From NCBI GenBank assembly GCA_028281445.1, contig JANQJW010000112.1:1-36686 (forward strand): DNA of 36,686 bases, written 5' to 3'. This DNA comes from Planctomycetota bacterium (GTDB lineage: Bacteria; Planctomycetota; PLA2; JAEUHO01). A program made the translations under genes and the position numbers. This document shows, piece after piece, positions 1-10,459 of the stretch; the first letter of the stretch is position 1; each line of letters begins with the position of its first letter. The notes below the pieces were generated by a model. That model was not told the DNA's origin and did not search any database. It saw only the letters and a list, made by a program, of their open reading frames with translations.

Positions 1-1
1 G

Positions 2-3000
2 AAGGATGCCTTCGGCGCGGGCATGGACTACGTCGAGATCCCGGCCGTCGCAGCCGGTCTCGAAGACATCGACGACATCTCCATCAGTCCCGTTGATGGC
101 CGCATGTACGGCCTCGCCAACACCGACGGCTGCGATGACCGCCTGGTGTTCATCGACAAGGCGACAGGCGCCGTCACCGACATCGCCGCGCTCGTCGACG
201 GCAGCGGCGCCGCAGTCACGGACATGGAGGGTCTCTCCTTCGGAAACGACGGCTCCCTGTGGGGCACGACCGGAGACGCCAGCAAGGACCCCGCCCAGCG
301 CAACTCGCTCTGGCGCATCGACCCCGCGACCGGCATCGTCTCCGAGCAGCGCACGCTCACCGTCGGGTTCGACTTCGAGGGCGTGGCGTTCCTGACCGGG
401 CCCAAGAACAGCATCTCCGGCACCGTCTGGAACGACGTCAATGACAACCAGGCGATCGATCCGGGCGAGACCGGCACTGCAGGCGTGACGGTCGAGCTCT
501 GGCGCGACGTGGATGGGAACGGCCAAGTCGATCCCGCCATGGACATCTTGCTGACCACCAAGACGACCGGTGCGGACGGCACGTACGTGTTCGACATCGC
601 GGCCCGCGGCCCCTTCGTGCTGCGCATCGACCCCACGACGCTGCCGCCCGCGCACACGCTGACGACCGACAACATCGAGACGGCGTCCTTCCCCACGGAC
701 GGTCTGACCGACACCGGCAACGACTTCGGCCACAAGGCGCCGCCGGGCTCGATCTCGGACCGCGTCTTCGCCGATCTGGACGGCGACGGCATGCAGGACC
801 CCGGCGAGCCGGGCCTCGCGGGCGTCACGGTGACGCTGCGCAGCCCCGGTCCGGACGGCATCTTCGGCACGGCGGATGACGTCGTACAGACCACGACGAC
901 CGGACCGGATGGCGCGTTCGTCTTCACCGACCTCGGCCCGGGCACGTATCGGATCGACGTCGACGACTCGACGCTCCCGGCGGGCCTGACCCTGACGACG
1001 GAAAACGACCCGCGGGATGTGACGCTTGGCCCGAGCGAAGCGCTGACCGGCACGGGCGTCGGCTACACCGGCTCCGGCAGCATCGGCGACGGCGTCTTCC
1101 TCGATGCGAACCGCAACGGTGTGCAAGACGTCGAAGACACGGGCCTCGCGGCCATTGACGTACGCCTGCTCGAAGCGGGACCGGATGGCGTGTTCGGTAC
1201 GGCGGACGACATCGACTACGGCGTCCAGACGACCGACGGCAACGGCAACTACCTCTTCGCGAATCTGCCGGCCGGCAACTACGGCGTGGATGTCGTGGAC
1301 GGCTCGTTGCCCGCGGGCCTGGCGCTTACCACGGGGAACGATCCGCTGGACGTTCCGCTCTCCGCCGGCCAGGCCGTCACCAACGCGGACTTCGGCTACG
1401 CCGGCTCCGCGTCGTTCGGCGATCGCGTCTGGTATGACGCCGACGAAGACGGCAACCAGGACCCCAACGAGACAGGCATTCCGGACGTGACGGTCCGCCT
1501 CACGGAAGCGGGCCGCGACGGCATCCACGGCACGGCCGACGACGTCGACTTCGGCACGCGAACGACGGACGCCAGCGGCAACTACCTCTTCGACAACCTC
1601 CCTGCGGGCAGCTTCCGCGCAGACGTCGACGAGGCGACGCTGCCGGTCTTCTACAAGCTCACCACCAACAACGAGCCGCTCACCGATCTCCTGACCGCCA
1701 ACGAGGACTTCCGAGACGCAGACTTCGGCTACATCGAGAAGGCGTCGATCGGTGACCGCCTGTTCCTCGATCTCGACGGGAACGGGGTCCAGGATCCGGG
1801 TGAGCCCCCCCTCTCCGGCGTTCGCGTCAACCTCGTCGAGGCCGGTCCGGATGGCATCTTCGGCACAGCCGACGACGTTGCGTTCCCGGCCCAGGTCACG
1901 GGTTCCGACGGGCGCTTTCTCTTCGATGACCTGCCTCCGGGTAACTACCGCGTGGACGTCGACGACACTACGCTGCCCGCCGGCGTGAGCCTGACGACGG
2001 CCAACGACCCCCAGGAGATCGCGCTGGGTCAGGGCGAGACGGTGCGCGGCTTCGGTATCGGCTACCGCGGCGCGGCTTCGATCGGCGACACGGTCTGGCT
2101 GGATCGCGACGAAGACGGCGTTCTCGACCAAGGCGAGAGCGGCATCGCGGGCGTTTCCGTGCGCCTCGTCGAAGCAGGACCGGACGGTGTCCTCGGCACG
2201 GCAGACGACGTGGACTTCGGTACGCGGACAACCGATGCGGACGGGCGTTACCTGTTCGATGGACTGCCCCCCGGTACGTACCGTGCGCAGGTCGACGAGG
2301 CCACGCTGCCCGCGAAGTTGAGTCGCACGACCGCGAACGCGTTCTTCGACGTCCCGCTCAACGCAGGTCAGACCTTCCTGGCCGCGGACTTCGGATACGT
2401 GCAGCGCGCTTCGATCGGCGACCGGGTCTTCGCGGATCTCGACGGCAACGGCGTCCAGGATCCGGGCGAGCCGGGCATCCCCGGCGTCACGGTGACGCTG
2501 CTCGGCGCCGGCCCCGATGGACTCTTCGGCACGGCGGACGACGTGACGTACCCGTCCCAGGTCACGGGACCCGACGGTTCGTACCAGTTCAGCGACCTAC
2601 CGCCGGGCAACTACCGCGTAGGCGTCAACGACACGACCCTGCCTCTCGGCGTTTCCCTCACGACCGGCAACGATCCGCTCGAGGTGACGGTGACCGCGGG
2701 ACATTCGTACAGGGAGGCTGACTTCGGCTACCGCGGCGCCGGCTCCATCGGCGACCGGGTCTGGCTCGACACGGACGAAGACGGCACGCAGGACCCGGAC
2801 GAGGACGGCCTGGCGGGCGTGACGCTGCGGCTCCTGGAAGCGGGTCCCGACGGAATCCTCGGCACGGATGACGACGTCGACTACGGCACGCGCGTGACGG
2901 ACGAGAACGGGAACTACCTGTTCGACGGGTTGCCCGCGGGCAGCTATCGCGTGGACGTCATCGACGGCTCCTTGCCTGAGGGCCTCGCTTCCACCACGAA

Positions 3001-6000
3001 CAATGACCCGCTGGATACGACGCTGGCCGCCGGTCAGGACATCCGCACGGTGGACTTCGGATACATCCAGCGCGCCTCGATCGGCGATCGCGTGTTCTTC
3101 GACCGCGACAGCGACGGCCTGCAAGACACCGACGAGCCGGGTCTCTCCGGTGTGCGCGTGACGCTGGTGGGCGCGGGACCGGACGGCATCTTCCGGACAG
3201 CGGATGACGTCACGTTCCCGGCGCAGACAACGGGCCCGAACGGCGAGTATCTCTTCGGCGACCTGCCGGCTGGCCGCTACCGGGTCGACGTCGACGAATC
3301 CACGTTGCCCGGCGGCGTGGCGGACACGACGGGCAACGATCCCCTCACCGTGGATCTCGCGGCGGGCGACCAGATCCGTGATGCGGACTTCGGCTATCGC
3401 GGAACGGGATCGATCGGCGATCGGGTCTGGCTCGACACGGACGACGACGGAACGCAGGACGCGGGCGAGCTCGGCATTGCCGGCGTGACGCTGCGCCTGA
3501 CCGAAGCGGGACTGGACGGCGTGCTCGTTACCTCCGATGACGTCGACTACGGCACGGCAGTCACCGAAGAGAACGGCGACTATCTGTTCGGCGACCTGCC
3601 TGCGGGCAACTACCGCGTGGTCGTCATCGAGTCCACGCTGCCCGACGGCGTGCGCCTGACGACCCCCATGGAACCGTTCGGTGTCCGCCTGGGTGCGGGC
3701 GAAGACTTCCGCGACGCGGACTTTGGCTACGTCCGGCGTGGCTCCATCGGTGATCGCGTCTGGGCCGACCTGGACGGGGACGGCATCCAGGACGCGGACG
3801 AGCCGGGCATCGTCGGTGTGCGCGTGACATTGATCGGCGCGGGCCCCGACGGCGTGTTCGGGACGGCCGACGACATCGTGTACCCGCCGCAGACGACGGG
3901 ACCGGACGGGACGTACCGGTTCGAGGACTTGCCCGCAGGCACGTACCGCGTCGACGTGGATGAAGGCACGTTGCCCGCGGGTCTCGCCCCCACGACCGGC
4001 ACGGATCCGCTCACGGTTGCGCTCGCCATGGGCGAGGCCTTCGAGGACGCGGACTTCGGTTACCGGGGCACCGGCTCGATCGGCGACCGGGTGTGGCTCG
4101 ACACCGATCGCGACGGCGTCCAGGATCCGGCCGAGACCGGCATCGCCGGCGTCCAGCTGCAACTGACGGAAGCCGGTCCCGACGGCGTCCACGGCACGCC
4201 CGATGACGTGACCTACGGGACGACAATGACCGACGACCAGGGTAACTACCTGTTCGATCAGCTGCCCGCCGGCAGCTACCGCGTTGACGTCCTCGAAACC
4301 ACACTGCCCGATGGCGTCCGCTTGACCAGTGACGAAGAGCCGTTCGGCGTTCGCCTCGCCACCGGCGAAGACGTCCGCAACGCAGACCTTGGCTATGCCC
4401 GCAGCGGGTTCATCGGCGATCGGGTGTTCGCCGACCTCGACGGCGACGGCATCCAGGATGCGGACGAGCCCGGGCTCGCCGGTGTTGTCGTGACACTCAC
4501 GGGCGCCGGCCCCGACGGCTTGTTCGGCACCGCCGACGACGTCTTCTACCCCTCCATGACGACCGGCCCGACCGGGGAGTACGGCTTCGCCGACCTGCCC
4601 GCCGGTAGCTACCGCGTCGACGTCGTCGAGAGCACGTTGCCCAACGGCGTGACGGCGACCACCGGAACCGATCCCCTCACCGTCATGTTGAGCGACGGCG
4701 AGGTCTTCACCGACGCCGACTTCGGCTATCGCGGCACGGGCTCGATCGGGGATCGGGTCTGGCTCGACACCGACGAAGACGGCACGCAAGACACGAGCGA
4801 GCGCGGGATCGAGGGCGTGCGAGTCAATCTCCTCGGCCCGGGCCCGGATGGGATCTTTGGGACGGCTGACGACGTGGTCGTTGCAACGACGACGACCGAT
4901 GAGAACGGCACCTACCTGGTCGACGACCTACCGGCCGGTGACTACCGTGTCGACGTCGACGAGAGCACGCTGCCCGATGGTGCGCGTTTGACGACGGGCG
5001 ACGAGCCGATCGGCGTGCGCCTCGGCGCGGGTGAGAACCGCAGCGACGTCGACTTCGGGTACGCGCGACGCGGCTCGATTGCCGATCGGATCTTCCTCGA
5101 CCGCGATGGCGACGGCATTCAGGATGCCGACGAAGCGGGTATCGAGGGCGTGACGGTTCAGCTGACCGACGCCGGTCCCGATGGGGTCTTCGGAACGGCC
5201 GACGACGTCGTGATAACGACGGAGACCGGACCGGACGGTCGCTTCCTCTTCGACGACCTGCCGGCCGGCATGTACCGCGTGGACGTGGTCGACGAGACGT
5301 TGCCCGACGGCGTGACGCTGACGACGGCCAACGACCCGCGGGACATCACGCTCGGCATGGGCGAGGTGGTGAGTGGCGGCGGCATCGGCTACCGCGGCAC
5401 CGGCACGATCGGCGGCACGCTGTTCGACGACCAGGACGAGAACGGCACGCAGGATCCGACCGAAGGCGGCGTCGAGGGCGTCACCGTCAACCTGCTCGAC
5501 CCGGGTCCTGACGGCATCTTCGGGACGGACGACGACGTGATCGTTGCGACCACGACGACCGACGAGAACGGCAACTACAGCTTCGAAGGCCTCCCGCCTG
5601 GCGACTACCGCGTGGACGTGGTCGAAGACACGTTGCCCGAGCGCACGAACGCAACGACCGGCAACGAGCCGGCGGACGTGATGCTGGAAGAGGGCCAGAC
5701 GCTCGACGTGGACTTCGGCTACGTCATGCAGGGCTCCATCGCGGATCGCGTGTTCCTCGATCTCGACGGCGACGGCATCCAGGATGCTGACGAACCGGGT
5801 ATCGAGGGCGTCACGGTCACCCTGACCGAAGCCGGTCCCGACGGGATCTTCGGGACCGCCGACGATGTCGTACGAACGACCGAGACGGGGCCGGATGGCA
5901 GCTTCGCCTTCGAGGAGCTGCCCGAAGGCACGTATCGCATCGATGTCGTCGACGCGACGCTACCGGATGGCGTCACGCTGACGACCGGCAACGACCCGCA

Positions 6001-9000
6001 GGACATCACGCTGGCAATGGGCCAGATGGCCGTAGGGACGCCGATCGGCTACGTCGGCGCGGGCTCGATCGGCGGCACGCTGTTCGATGACAGCGACAGC
6101 GACGGGGTGCAGGATCCGGGCGAGGGCGGCCTCCCCGGGGTCACGGTCAACCTGCTGGATCCGGGACCGGACGGCATCTTCGGCACACCCGACGACGTGG
6201 TCATCGCGACGACGACGACCGATGCCGACGGCAACTACGCGTTCCCGGGTCTGCCGCCGAGCAACTACCGCATCGACGTCGATGATGCGACGCTGCCTGC
6301 CGGTTCCAGTCCGACCGGGGCCGAGCCGGTCGACATCTCGCTCGACGACGGCGAGAACGCCGACGTGGACCTGGGCTTCGCGATGCTCGGTTCCATCACC
6401 GACGCCGTCTTCCTCGATCTCGACGGCGACGGCGTTCGCGATCCCGGCGAGGGCGGCCTCGAGGGTGTCACGGTCACGCTCACGGATGCGGGCCCGGACG
6501 GGGTCTTCGGCACGGCGGACGACATCGTGCGTACGACCGAGACCGGGCCGGACGGCACGTTCCGCTTCGACGAGCTGCCCGAGGGCATGTACCGCGTCGA
6601 CATCGTGGACGCGACGCTCCCGGACGGTCTGATGGCCACGACCGGCAACGATCCACAGGACATCACGCTGGCCATGGGCCAGATGCTGATGGGCACGGGT
6701 GTTGGCTACGCCGGCATGGGTTCGATCGGCGGCACGCTCTTCGACGACCCCGACGGCGACGGCGTGCAGGATGCCGGCGAAGGCGGACTGCCCGGTGTCA
6801 CCGTCAACCTGCTCGACCCGGGCCCGGACGGCATCTTCGGAACGCCGGACGACGTGGTCATCGCCACGACGATGACGGATGCGAACGGCAACTACACGTT
6901 CCCGGGCCTGCCGCCCGGCAACTACCGCGTCGAGGTAGATGAGTCGACGCTGCCGCCTGGATCGGTGAGTACGACACCCGACACGGACGTCTCCCTGGAC
7001 GCGGGCGAGAGCGCCGATGTGGACATCGGTTTCACGCTGCGGGCATCGCTCGGCGACTTCGTCTGGCTCGATCTCGACAACGACGGGGTGCAGGATCCGG
7101 GCGAGAACGGCATTCCGGGCGTGACCCTCACGCTGCGCGAGGCCGGTCCGGACGGCGTCCTCGGTACGGCGGATGACCTGATCCGGACCACCGTCACCGA
7201 CGCCGACGGCATGTACCTGTTCGGCGATCTGCCGGCGGGTTCCTATCGCGTGGATGTCGAGGACGCCACCCTGCCGGCCGGCGTGACGCTGACCACGGGC
7301 AACGACCCGCTGGACGTCAAGCTCACGGCGGGCCAGGCCTTCCGCGACGCCGACTTCGGCTACGTCGGCAGCGGCTCCATCAGCGGCACGCTGTTCGACG
7401 ATACCGATGGCGACGGCGTCGAGGATGCCGGCGAAGGCGGATTGCCGAACGTGACGGTCAACCTGCTGGACCCGGGCCCGGACGGGATCTTCGGAACGCC
7501 CGATGATCGCATCGTGGCGATAGCGACCACGGACGCGAACGGCAATTACAGCTTCCCGGGCCTGCCGCCGGGCGATTACCGCGTCGACGTGGTCGATGCC
7601 ACCCTGCCGCCGGACGTCATGCTGTCGACGGGCAATGACCCGGCCGACGTCACGCTGGTCAACGGGCAGAACAGCGACGTCGACATCGGCTACGCACCGG
7701 GCGCATCCATCGGCGACCGGGTGTGGCTCGATCTGGATGGTGACGGTGTCCAGGACCCGGGCGAGGCGGGCCTCACGGGCGTCACCGTGATCCTGCGCGA
7801 AGCCGGATCGGACGGTGTGCTCGGCACGGCGGACGACGTGATTCGGATGACGACGACAGGCGCCGACGGCATGTACCTGTTCGAGGGCCTGCCGGCTGGC
7901 TCCTACCGCGTCGATGTCGACGACTCGACGCTCCCGCCGGGCCTTGGTCTGACGACGGCGAACGATCCCCGCGACATCACGCTCGGGCTCGGCGAGGCCG
8001 TGCGCGACGTGGACTTCGGCTACGCGGGCAACGGCTCGATCAGCGGCACGATCTTCGACGACGCGGACGCCGACGGCACCCAGGACGCGGGCGAAGGCGG
8101 CCTGCCTGGTGTGATGGTCAGCCTGATCGACCCCGGTCCCGACGGCATGTTCGGAACGGCCGACGACGTCGTGATCGCCACGGCGACGACGGATGCGAAC
8201 GGAAACTACACCTTCCCGGGCCTGCCGCCGGGCAACTACCGTGTGGACGTCGTCGAGTCGACCCTGCCGCCGGGCGTGATGCTTACGACGGGCAACGAGC
8301 CTGCCGGCGTGACGCTGACCGACGGCCAGAACGCCGATGTCGACATCGGCTACGGCGGCGGCGGCTCCATCGGCGACACGCTGTTCTCGGATCTCGACGG
8401 CGACGGCGTGCGCGATCCCGGCGAGCCGGGTCTCCCCGGTGTGACCGTCACGTTGACCGATCCGGGTCCGGACGGGATCTTCGGGACGGCGGACGACATC
8501 GTCCGCATGACGACCACGGACGCGAACGGGAACTACAGCTTCGAAGACCTACCGCCGGGCCCCTACCGGGTGGACGTCGTGGATTCGACGCTGCCGCCTG
8601 ACGCGGTGTTGACGGGCGGCATGGACCCGCGCGACATCACGCTCGCACCGGGCCAGACGGTCAGCGGCGAGCTCGGCTACGCGCCCGGCGCGACCGTGCA
8701 AGACTGCCTGTTCAGCGACGATGACGGGGACGGCATCAACGATCCGGCCGAAGCCGGGCTGCAGGGCGTCACGGTGTCGCTGCGGAGCCCCGGACCCGAC
8801 GGGACCTACGGGACGGCCGATGATGTCGTGCAGACCATTGTGACGGACGCGAACGGGAAGGTCACGTTCACAAACCTGCCGCCGGGCCCCTATCGGTCCA
8901 CCGTGGACAGCACGACGCGGCCGCCGGGTGTGACCCTGACGACGTCCAACGATCCGCGCGATCTCGTGCTGACGCCGGGGCAGACGGCCACCGCTGACAT

Positions 9001-10390
9001 CGGCTACGCGCCGGGTGCCTCGATCAGCAGCACGCTGTTCACCGACACGGACGGCGACGGTGTCCGGGATCCGGGCGAGACGGGCCTGCCGGGGGTGACG
9101 ATCACGCTCCGCGAAGCCGGTCCCGACGGCATCTTCGGAACGCCGGATGACGCAATCTTCACGACGACGACCGGCGCGGATGGCAGCTTCTCCTTCATGG
9201 GGCTGCCTCCGGGCATGTATCGCCTCGACGTGGAGGATGGCAACCTGCCGCCGGGCTCGACGCTCACGACGGGCATGGACCCGCGCGACTTCATGCTGAC
9301 GCCGGGCCAGATGTTGTCGGAGATGATCGGCTACGCGCCGCCTGGCTGCATCGGCGACCGGGTCTTCCTGGACGAGAATGCCAACGGCGGAGAGGACGCA
9401 GGCGAGGCCGGCGTCGACGGCGTGCGCCTGTTGCTCCGCGAGGCGGGGCCCGATGGCACGTTCGACACCGCGGACGACGTCGTCCTGCCTCCGCAGACGA
9501 CGGCAGTTGACGGGTCGTACAAGTTCAACGGGCTGCCTGCCGGCACGTACCGCGTTGACATCGACGACACGACCGCCCCCGCAGGGCTGGGCCTGAGCGT
9601 CGGCAGCGATCCCGCGATCGTGCCCCTTGGGCCGGCGGAGAACCGCCTCGACGTCGATTTCGGCTACGCCCAGTTCATCATCCGAAGCCAGATCTTCCTG
9701 GACTCGGATGGCGACGGGAACTTCGAGCCCGACGTGGGTGAGCGCGCCCTGCCGAGTGTTGTCGTGCTGCTACGCGACGAGAACGGGAACATCGTGGCAA
9801 CCACGACCACGGACGCCAACGGCATGTTCCAGTTCATCGTTCCGCCGGGCAACTACACCGTCGAGCTGGCACCGCAGAACTTCGCGCCAGGTGGCGCACT
9901 CTTCGGTCTGACACCCATCGGCGGGCTCGTCGCCAACGCCGTGGCGGTGAACGGGAACGTCTTCACGCTGAACTTCGCGCTTGGGGGGACCGCCAACCAG
10001 GCGCGCCAGTTCTGCCAGTGGTTCGCCGCGAATCCGGCAAGTTGGCCGCTGACGACGCTGATGCTCGGCAATCAGATGTTCAGCCAGACCCAGCTCCTGG
10101 GCATCCTGAACGACGGCAACCTGCTGACCGCGCTTCTCACCGGGCGCGGGGCCGGCCGTGTCGCTGCCACCGCCGACAAGACGATCCTCGTCGCGTGGGC
10201 GCTCATCGGCGCGAAGCTGAACGTCGCCAATGGCCACACGTCCCCGACCATCCAGGACACGATCCGCGCCGCGGACGCCTGGTTGATCCAGGCGGGCGGC
10301 GTGCGGGCCGGCATCACGCGGGGTCACCCGCTGGATGACGCGGGTACGGCACTCCAGCACGCGCTGAACCTGTTCAACACCTCGCACTAG
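2..10390 (+). CDS. Giant SdrD_B-like repeat surface protein, 5'-truncated by the window edge
   Basis: The frame is open from base 2, and the first Met (base 23) is preceded by in-frame coding sequence, so the true start lies outside the window; 3,462 residues are visible. The first ~130 residues contain motifs such as MEGLSFGNDGSLWG and resemble a beta-propeller/NHL-like segment. About 29 repeats of ~110 aa follow. Each opens with a block like GSIGDRVWLDTDGDG, has an acidic DxDxDGxxD calcium-loop-like motif, then GPDGIFGTADDV, LPAGxYRVDV and TTGNDP. This is the SdrD_B/Cna-B-like prealbumin fold known from bacterial adhesins. The last ~150 residues form a different, probably helical domain containing NPASWPLTTLMLGN and LIGAKLNVANG, resembling a tail domain seen on other large secreted proteins. 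No LPXTG motif, membrane helix or PEP-CTERM ends the protein. Role as an extracellular stalk or adhesin is inferred. Confidence 0.93.
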   Translation, partial: KDAFGAGMDYVEIPAVAAGLEDIDDISISPVDGRMYGLANTDGCDDRLVFIDKATGAVTDIAALVDGSGAAVTDMEGLSFGNDGSLWGTTGDASKDPAQRNSLWRIDPATGIVSEQRTLTVGFDFEGVAFLTGPKNSISGTVWNDVNDNQAIDPGETGTAGVTVELWRDVDGNGQVDPAMDILLTTKTTGADGTYVFDIAARGPFVLRIDPTTLPPAHTLTTDNIETASFPTDGLTDTGNDFGHKAPPGSISDRVFADLDGDGMQDPGEPGLAGVTVTLRSPGPDGIFGTADDVVQTTTTGPDGAFVFTDLGPGTYRIDVDDSTLPAGLTLTTENDPRDVTLGPSEALTGTGVGYTGSGSIGDGVFLDANRNGVQDVEDTGLAAIDVRLLEAGPDGVFGTADDIDYGVQTTDGNGNYLFANLPAGNYGVDVVDGSLPAGLALTTGNDPLDVPLSAGQAVTNADFGYAGSASFGDRVWYDADEDGNQDPNETGIPDVTVRLTEAGRDGIHGTADDVDFGTRTTDASGNYLFDNLPAGSFRADVDEATLPVFYKLTTNNEPLTDLLTANEDFRDADFGYIEKASIGDRLFLDLDGNGVQDPGEPPLSGVRVNLVEAGPDGIFGTADDVAFPAQVTGSDGRFLFDDLPPGNYRVDVDDTTLPAGVSLTTANDPQEIALGQGETVRGFGIGYRGAASIGDTVWLDRDEDGVLDQGESGIAGVSVRLVEAGPDGVLGTADDVDFGTRTTDADGRYLFDGLPPGTYRAQVDEATLPAKLSRTTANAFFDVPLNAGQTFLAADFGYVQRASIGDRVFADLDGNGVQDPGEPGIPGVTVTLLGAGPDGLFGTADDVTYPSQVTGPDGSYQFSDLPPGNYRVGVNDTTLPLGVSLTTGNDPLEVTVTAGHSYREADFGYRGAGSIGDRVWLDTDEDGTQDPDEDGLAGVTLRLLEAGPDGILGTDDDVDYGTRVTDENGNYLFDGLPAGSYRVDVIDGSLPEGLASTTNNDPLDTTLAAGQDIRTVDFGYIQRASIGDRVFFDRDSDGLQDTDEPGLSGVRVTLVGAGPDGIFRTADDVTFPAQTTGPNGEYLFGDLPAGRYRVDVDESTLPGGVADTTGNDPLTVDLAAGDQIRDADFGYRGTGSIGDRVWLDTDDDGTQDAGELGIAGVTLRLTEAGLDGVLVTSDDVDYGTAVTEENGDYLFGDLPAGNYRVVVIESTLPDGVRLTTPMEPFGVRLGAGEDFRDADFGYVRRGSIGDRVWADLDGDGIQDADEPGIVGVRVTLIGAGPDGVFGTADDIVYPPQTTGPDGTYRFEDLPAGTYRVDVDEGTLPAGLAPTTGTDPLTVALAMGEAFEDADFGYRGTGSIGDRVWLDTDRDGVQDPAETGIAGVQLQLTEAGPDGVHGTPDDVTYGTTMTDDQGNYLFDQLPAGSYRVDVLETTLPDGVRLTSDEEPFGVRLATGEDVRNADLGYARSGFIGDRVFADLDGDGIQDADEPGLAGVVVTLTGAGPDGLFGTADDVFYPSMTTGPTGEYGFADLPAGSYRVDVVESTLPNGVTATTGTDPLTVMLSDGEVFTDADFGYRGTGSIGDRVWLDTDEDGTQDTSERGIEGVRVNLLGPGPDGIFGTADDVVVATTTTDENGTYLVDDLPAGDYRVDVDESTLPDGARLTTGDEPIGVRLGAGENRSDVDFGYARRGSIADRIFLDRDGDGIQDADEAGIEGVTVQLTDAGPDGVFGTADDVVITTETGPDGRFLFDDLPAGMYRVDVVDETLPDGVTLTTANDPRDITLGMGEVVSGGGIGYRGTGTIGGTLFDDQDENGTQDPTEGGVEGVTVNLLDPGPDGIFGTDDDVIVATTTTDENGNYSFEGLPPGDYRVDVVEDTLPERTNATTGNEPADVMLEEGQTLDVDFGYVMQGSIADRVFLDLDGDGIQDADEPGIEGVTVTLTEAGPDGIFGTADDVVRTTETGPDGSFAFEELPEGTYRIDVVDATLPDGVTLTTGNDPQDITLAMGQMAVGTPIGYVGAGSIGGTLFDDSDSDGVQDPGEGGLPGVTVNLLDPGPDGIFGTPDDVVIATTTTDADGNYAFPGLPPSNYRIDVDDATLPAGSSPTGAEPVDISLDDGENADVDLGFAMLGSITDAVFLDLDGDGVRDPGEGGLEGVTVTLTDAGPDGVFGTADDIVRTTETGPDGTFRFDELPEGMYRVDIVDATLPDGLMATTGNDPQDITLAMGQMLMGTGVGYAGMGSIGGTLFDDPDGDGVQDAGEGGLPGVTVNLLDPGPDGIFGTPDDVVIATTMTDANGNYTFPGLPPGNYRVEVDESTLPPGSVSTTPDTDVSLDAGESADVDIGFTLRASLGDFVWLDLDNDGVQDPGENGIPGVTLTLREAGPDGVLGTADDLIRTTVTDADGMYLFGDLPAGSYRVDVEDATLPAGVTLTTGNDPLDVKLTAGQAFRDADFGYVGSGSISGTLFDDTDGDGVEDAGEGGLPNVTVNLLDPGPDGIFGTPDDRIVAIATTDANGNYSFPGLPPGDYRVDVVDATLPPDVMLSTGNDPADVTLVNGQNSDVDIGYAPGASIGDRVWLDLDGDGVQDPGEAGLTGVTVILREAGSDGVLGTADDVIRMTTTGADGMYLFEGLPAGSYRVDVDDSTLPPGLGLTTANDPRDITLGLGEAVRDVDFGYAGNGSISGTIFDDADADGTQDAGEGGLPGVMVSLIDPGPDGMFGTADDVVIATATTDANGNYTFPGLPPGNYRVDVVESTLPPGVMLTTGNEPAGVTLTDGQNADVDIGYGGGGSIGDTLFSDLDGDGVRDPGEPGLPGVTVTLTDPGPDGIFGTADDIVRMTTTDANGNYSFEDLPPGPYRVDVVDSTLPPDAVLTGGMDPRDITLAPGQTVSGELGYAPGATVQDCLFSDDDGDGINDPAEAGLQGVTVSLRSPGPDGTYGTADDVVQTIVTDANGKVTFTNLPPGPYRSTVDSTTRPPGVTLTTSNDPRDLVLTPGQTATADIGYAPGASISSTLFTDTDGDGVRDPGETGLPGVTITLREAGPDGIFGTPDDAIFTTTTGADGSFSFMGLPPGMYRLDVEDGNLPPGSTLTTGMDPRDFMLTPGQMLSEMIGYAPPGCIGDRVFLDENANGGEDAGEAGVDGVRLLLREAGPDGTFDTADDVVLPPQTTAVDGSYKFNGLPAGTYRVDIDDTTAPAGLGLSVGSDPAIVPLGPAENRLDVDFGYAQFIIRSQIFLDSDGDGNFEPDVGERALPSVVVLLRDENGNIVATTTTDANGMFQFIVPPGNYTVELAPQNFAPGGALFGLTPIGGLVANAVAVNGNVFTLNFALGGTANQARQFCQWFAANPASWPLTTLMLGNQMFSQTQLLGILNDGNLLTALLTGRGAGRVAATADKTILVAWALIGAKLNVANGHTSPTIQDTIRAADAWLIQAGGVRAGITRGHPLDDAGTALQHALNLFNTSH
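746..9661 (+). repeat. 27 tandem ~330-bp coding repeats (SdrD_B-like), plus degenerate copies on each side
   Basis: Repeat starts recur about every 330 bp (for example near 746, 1408, 1741, 6061, 6388, 6718, 7045, 7372, 7705, 8032, 8365, 9016 and 9343). A degenerate copy lies before (from ~410) and another after (from ~9662). From the fourth repeat to the twenty-fourth, counting the degenerate copy as the first, two types alternate. Early, a DVDYGTRxTDENG type alternates with a DVTYPxQTTGPDG type. Later, a GGTLFDD...VVIATTTTDANG type alternates with an RVFLDL...VRTTETGPDG type. The effective unit is therefore a ~660-bp pair. Confidence 0.9.
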
Positions 10391-10406
10391 CACGCCTGCT
10401 GCGCCG

Positions 10407-10439
10407 CGCGAGGCGCTTCCGCCAGGGGGCGCCTCCGCG
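10407..10439. terminator. Hairpin in the gap between convergent genes, possible bidirectional terminator
   Basis: In the 69-bp gap between the stop of the giant protein and the stop of tkt, CGCGAGGCGC (10407-10416) can pair with GCGCCT and CGCG (10429-10439) with one bulged C. There is no T-tract on either side, so it is not a canonical intrinsic terminator. Position between two converging 3' ends is the main argument. Confidence 0.4.
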
Positions 10440-10459
10440 AAGCGGCGGTGCGTCGTCCG

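Noticed and set aside
2597..4789. A 730-codon open frame antisense to the giant repeat gene
   Set aside because: It mirrors the repeat pattern of the sense gene, has no recognisable domain, and arises because GC-rich codons leave the opposite strand almost free of stops.
746..9661. CRISPR array
   Set aside because: The periodicity is ~330 bp, in frame and encodes a protein repeat; there are no short identical repeats with unique spacers. The same holds for the 69-bp repeats at 14393-15289.
9950..10390. LPXTG or PEP-CTERM sorting signal at the end of the giant protein
   Set aside because: No LPXTG-like motif, no hydrophobic helix and no basic end are present.
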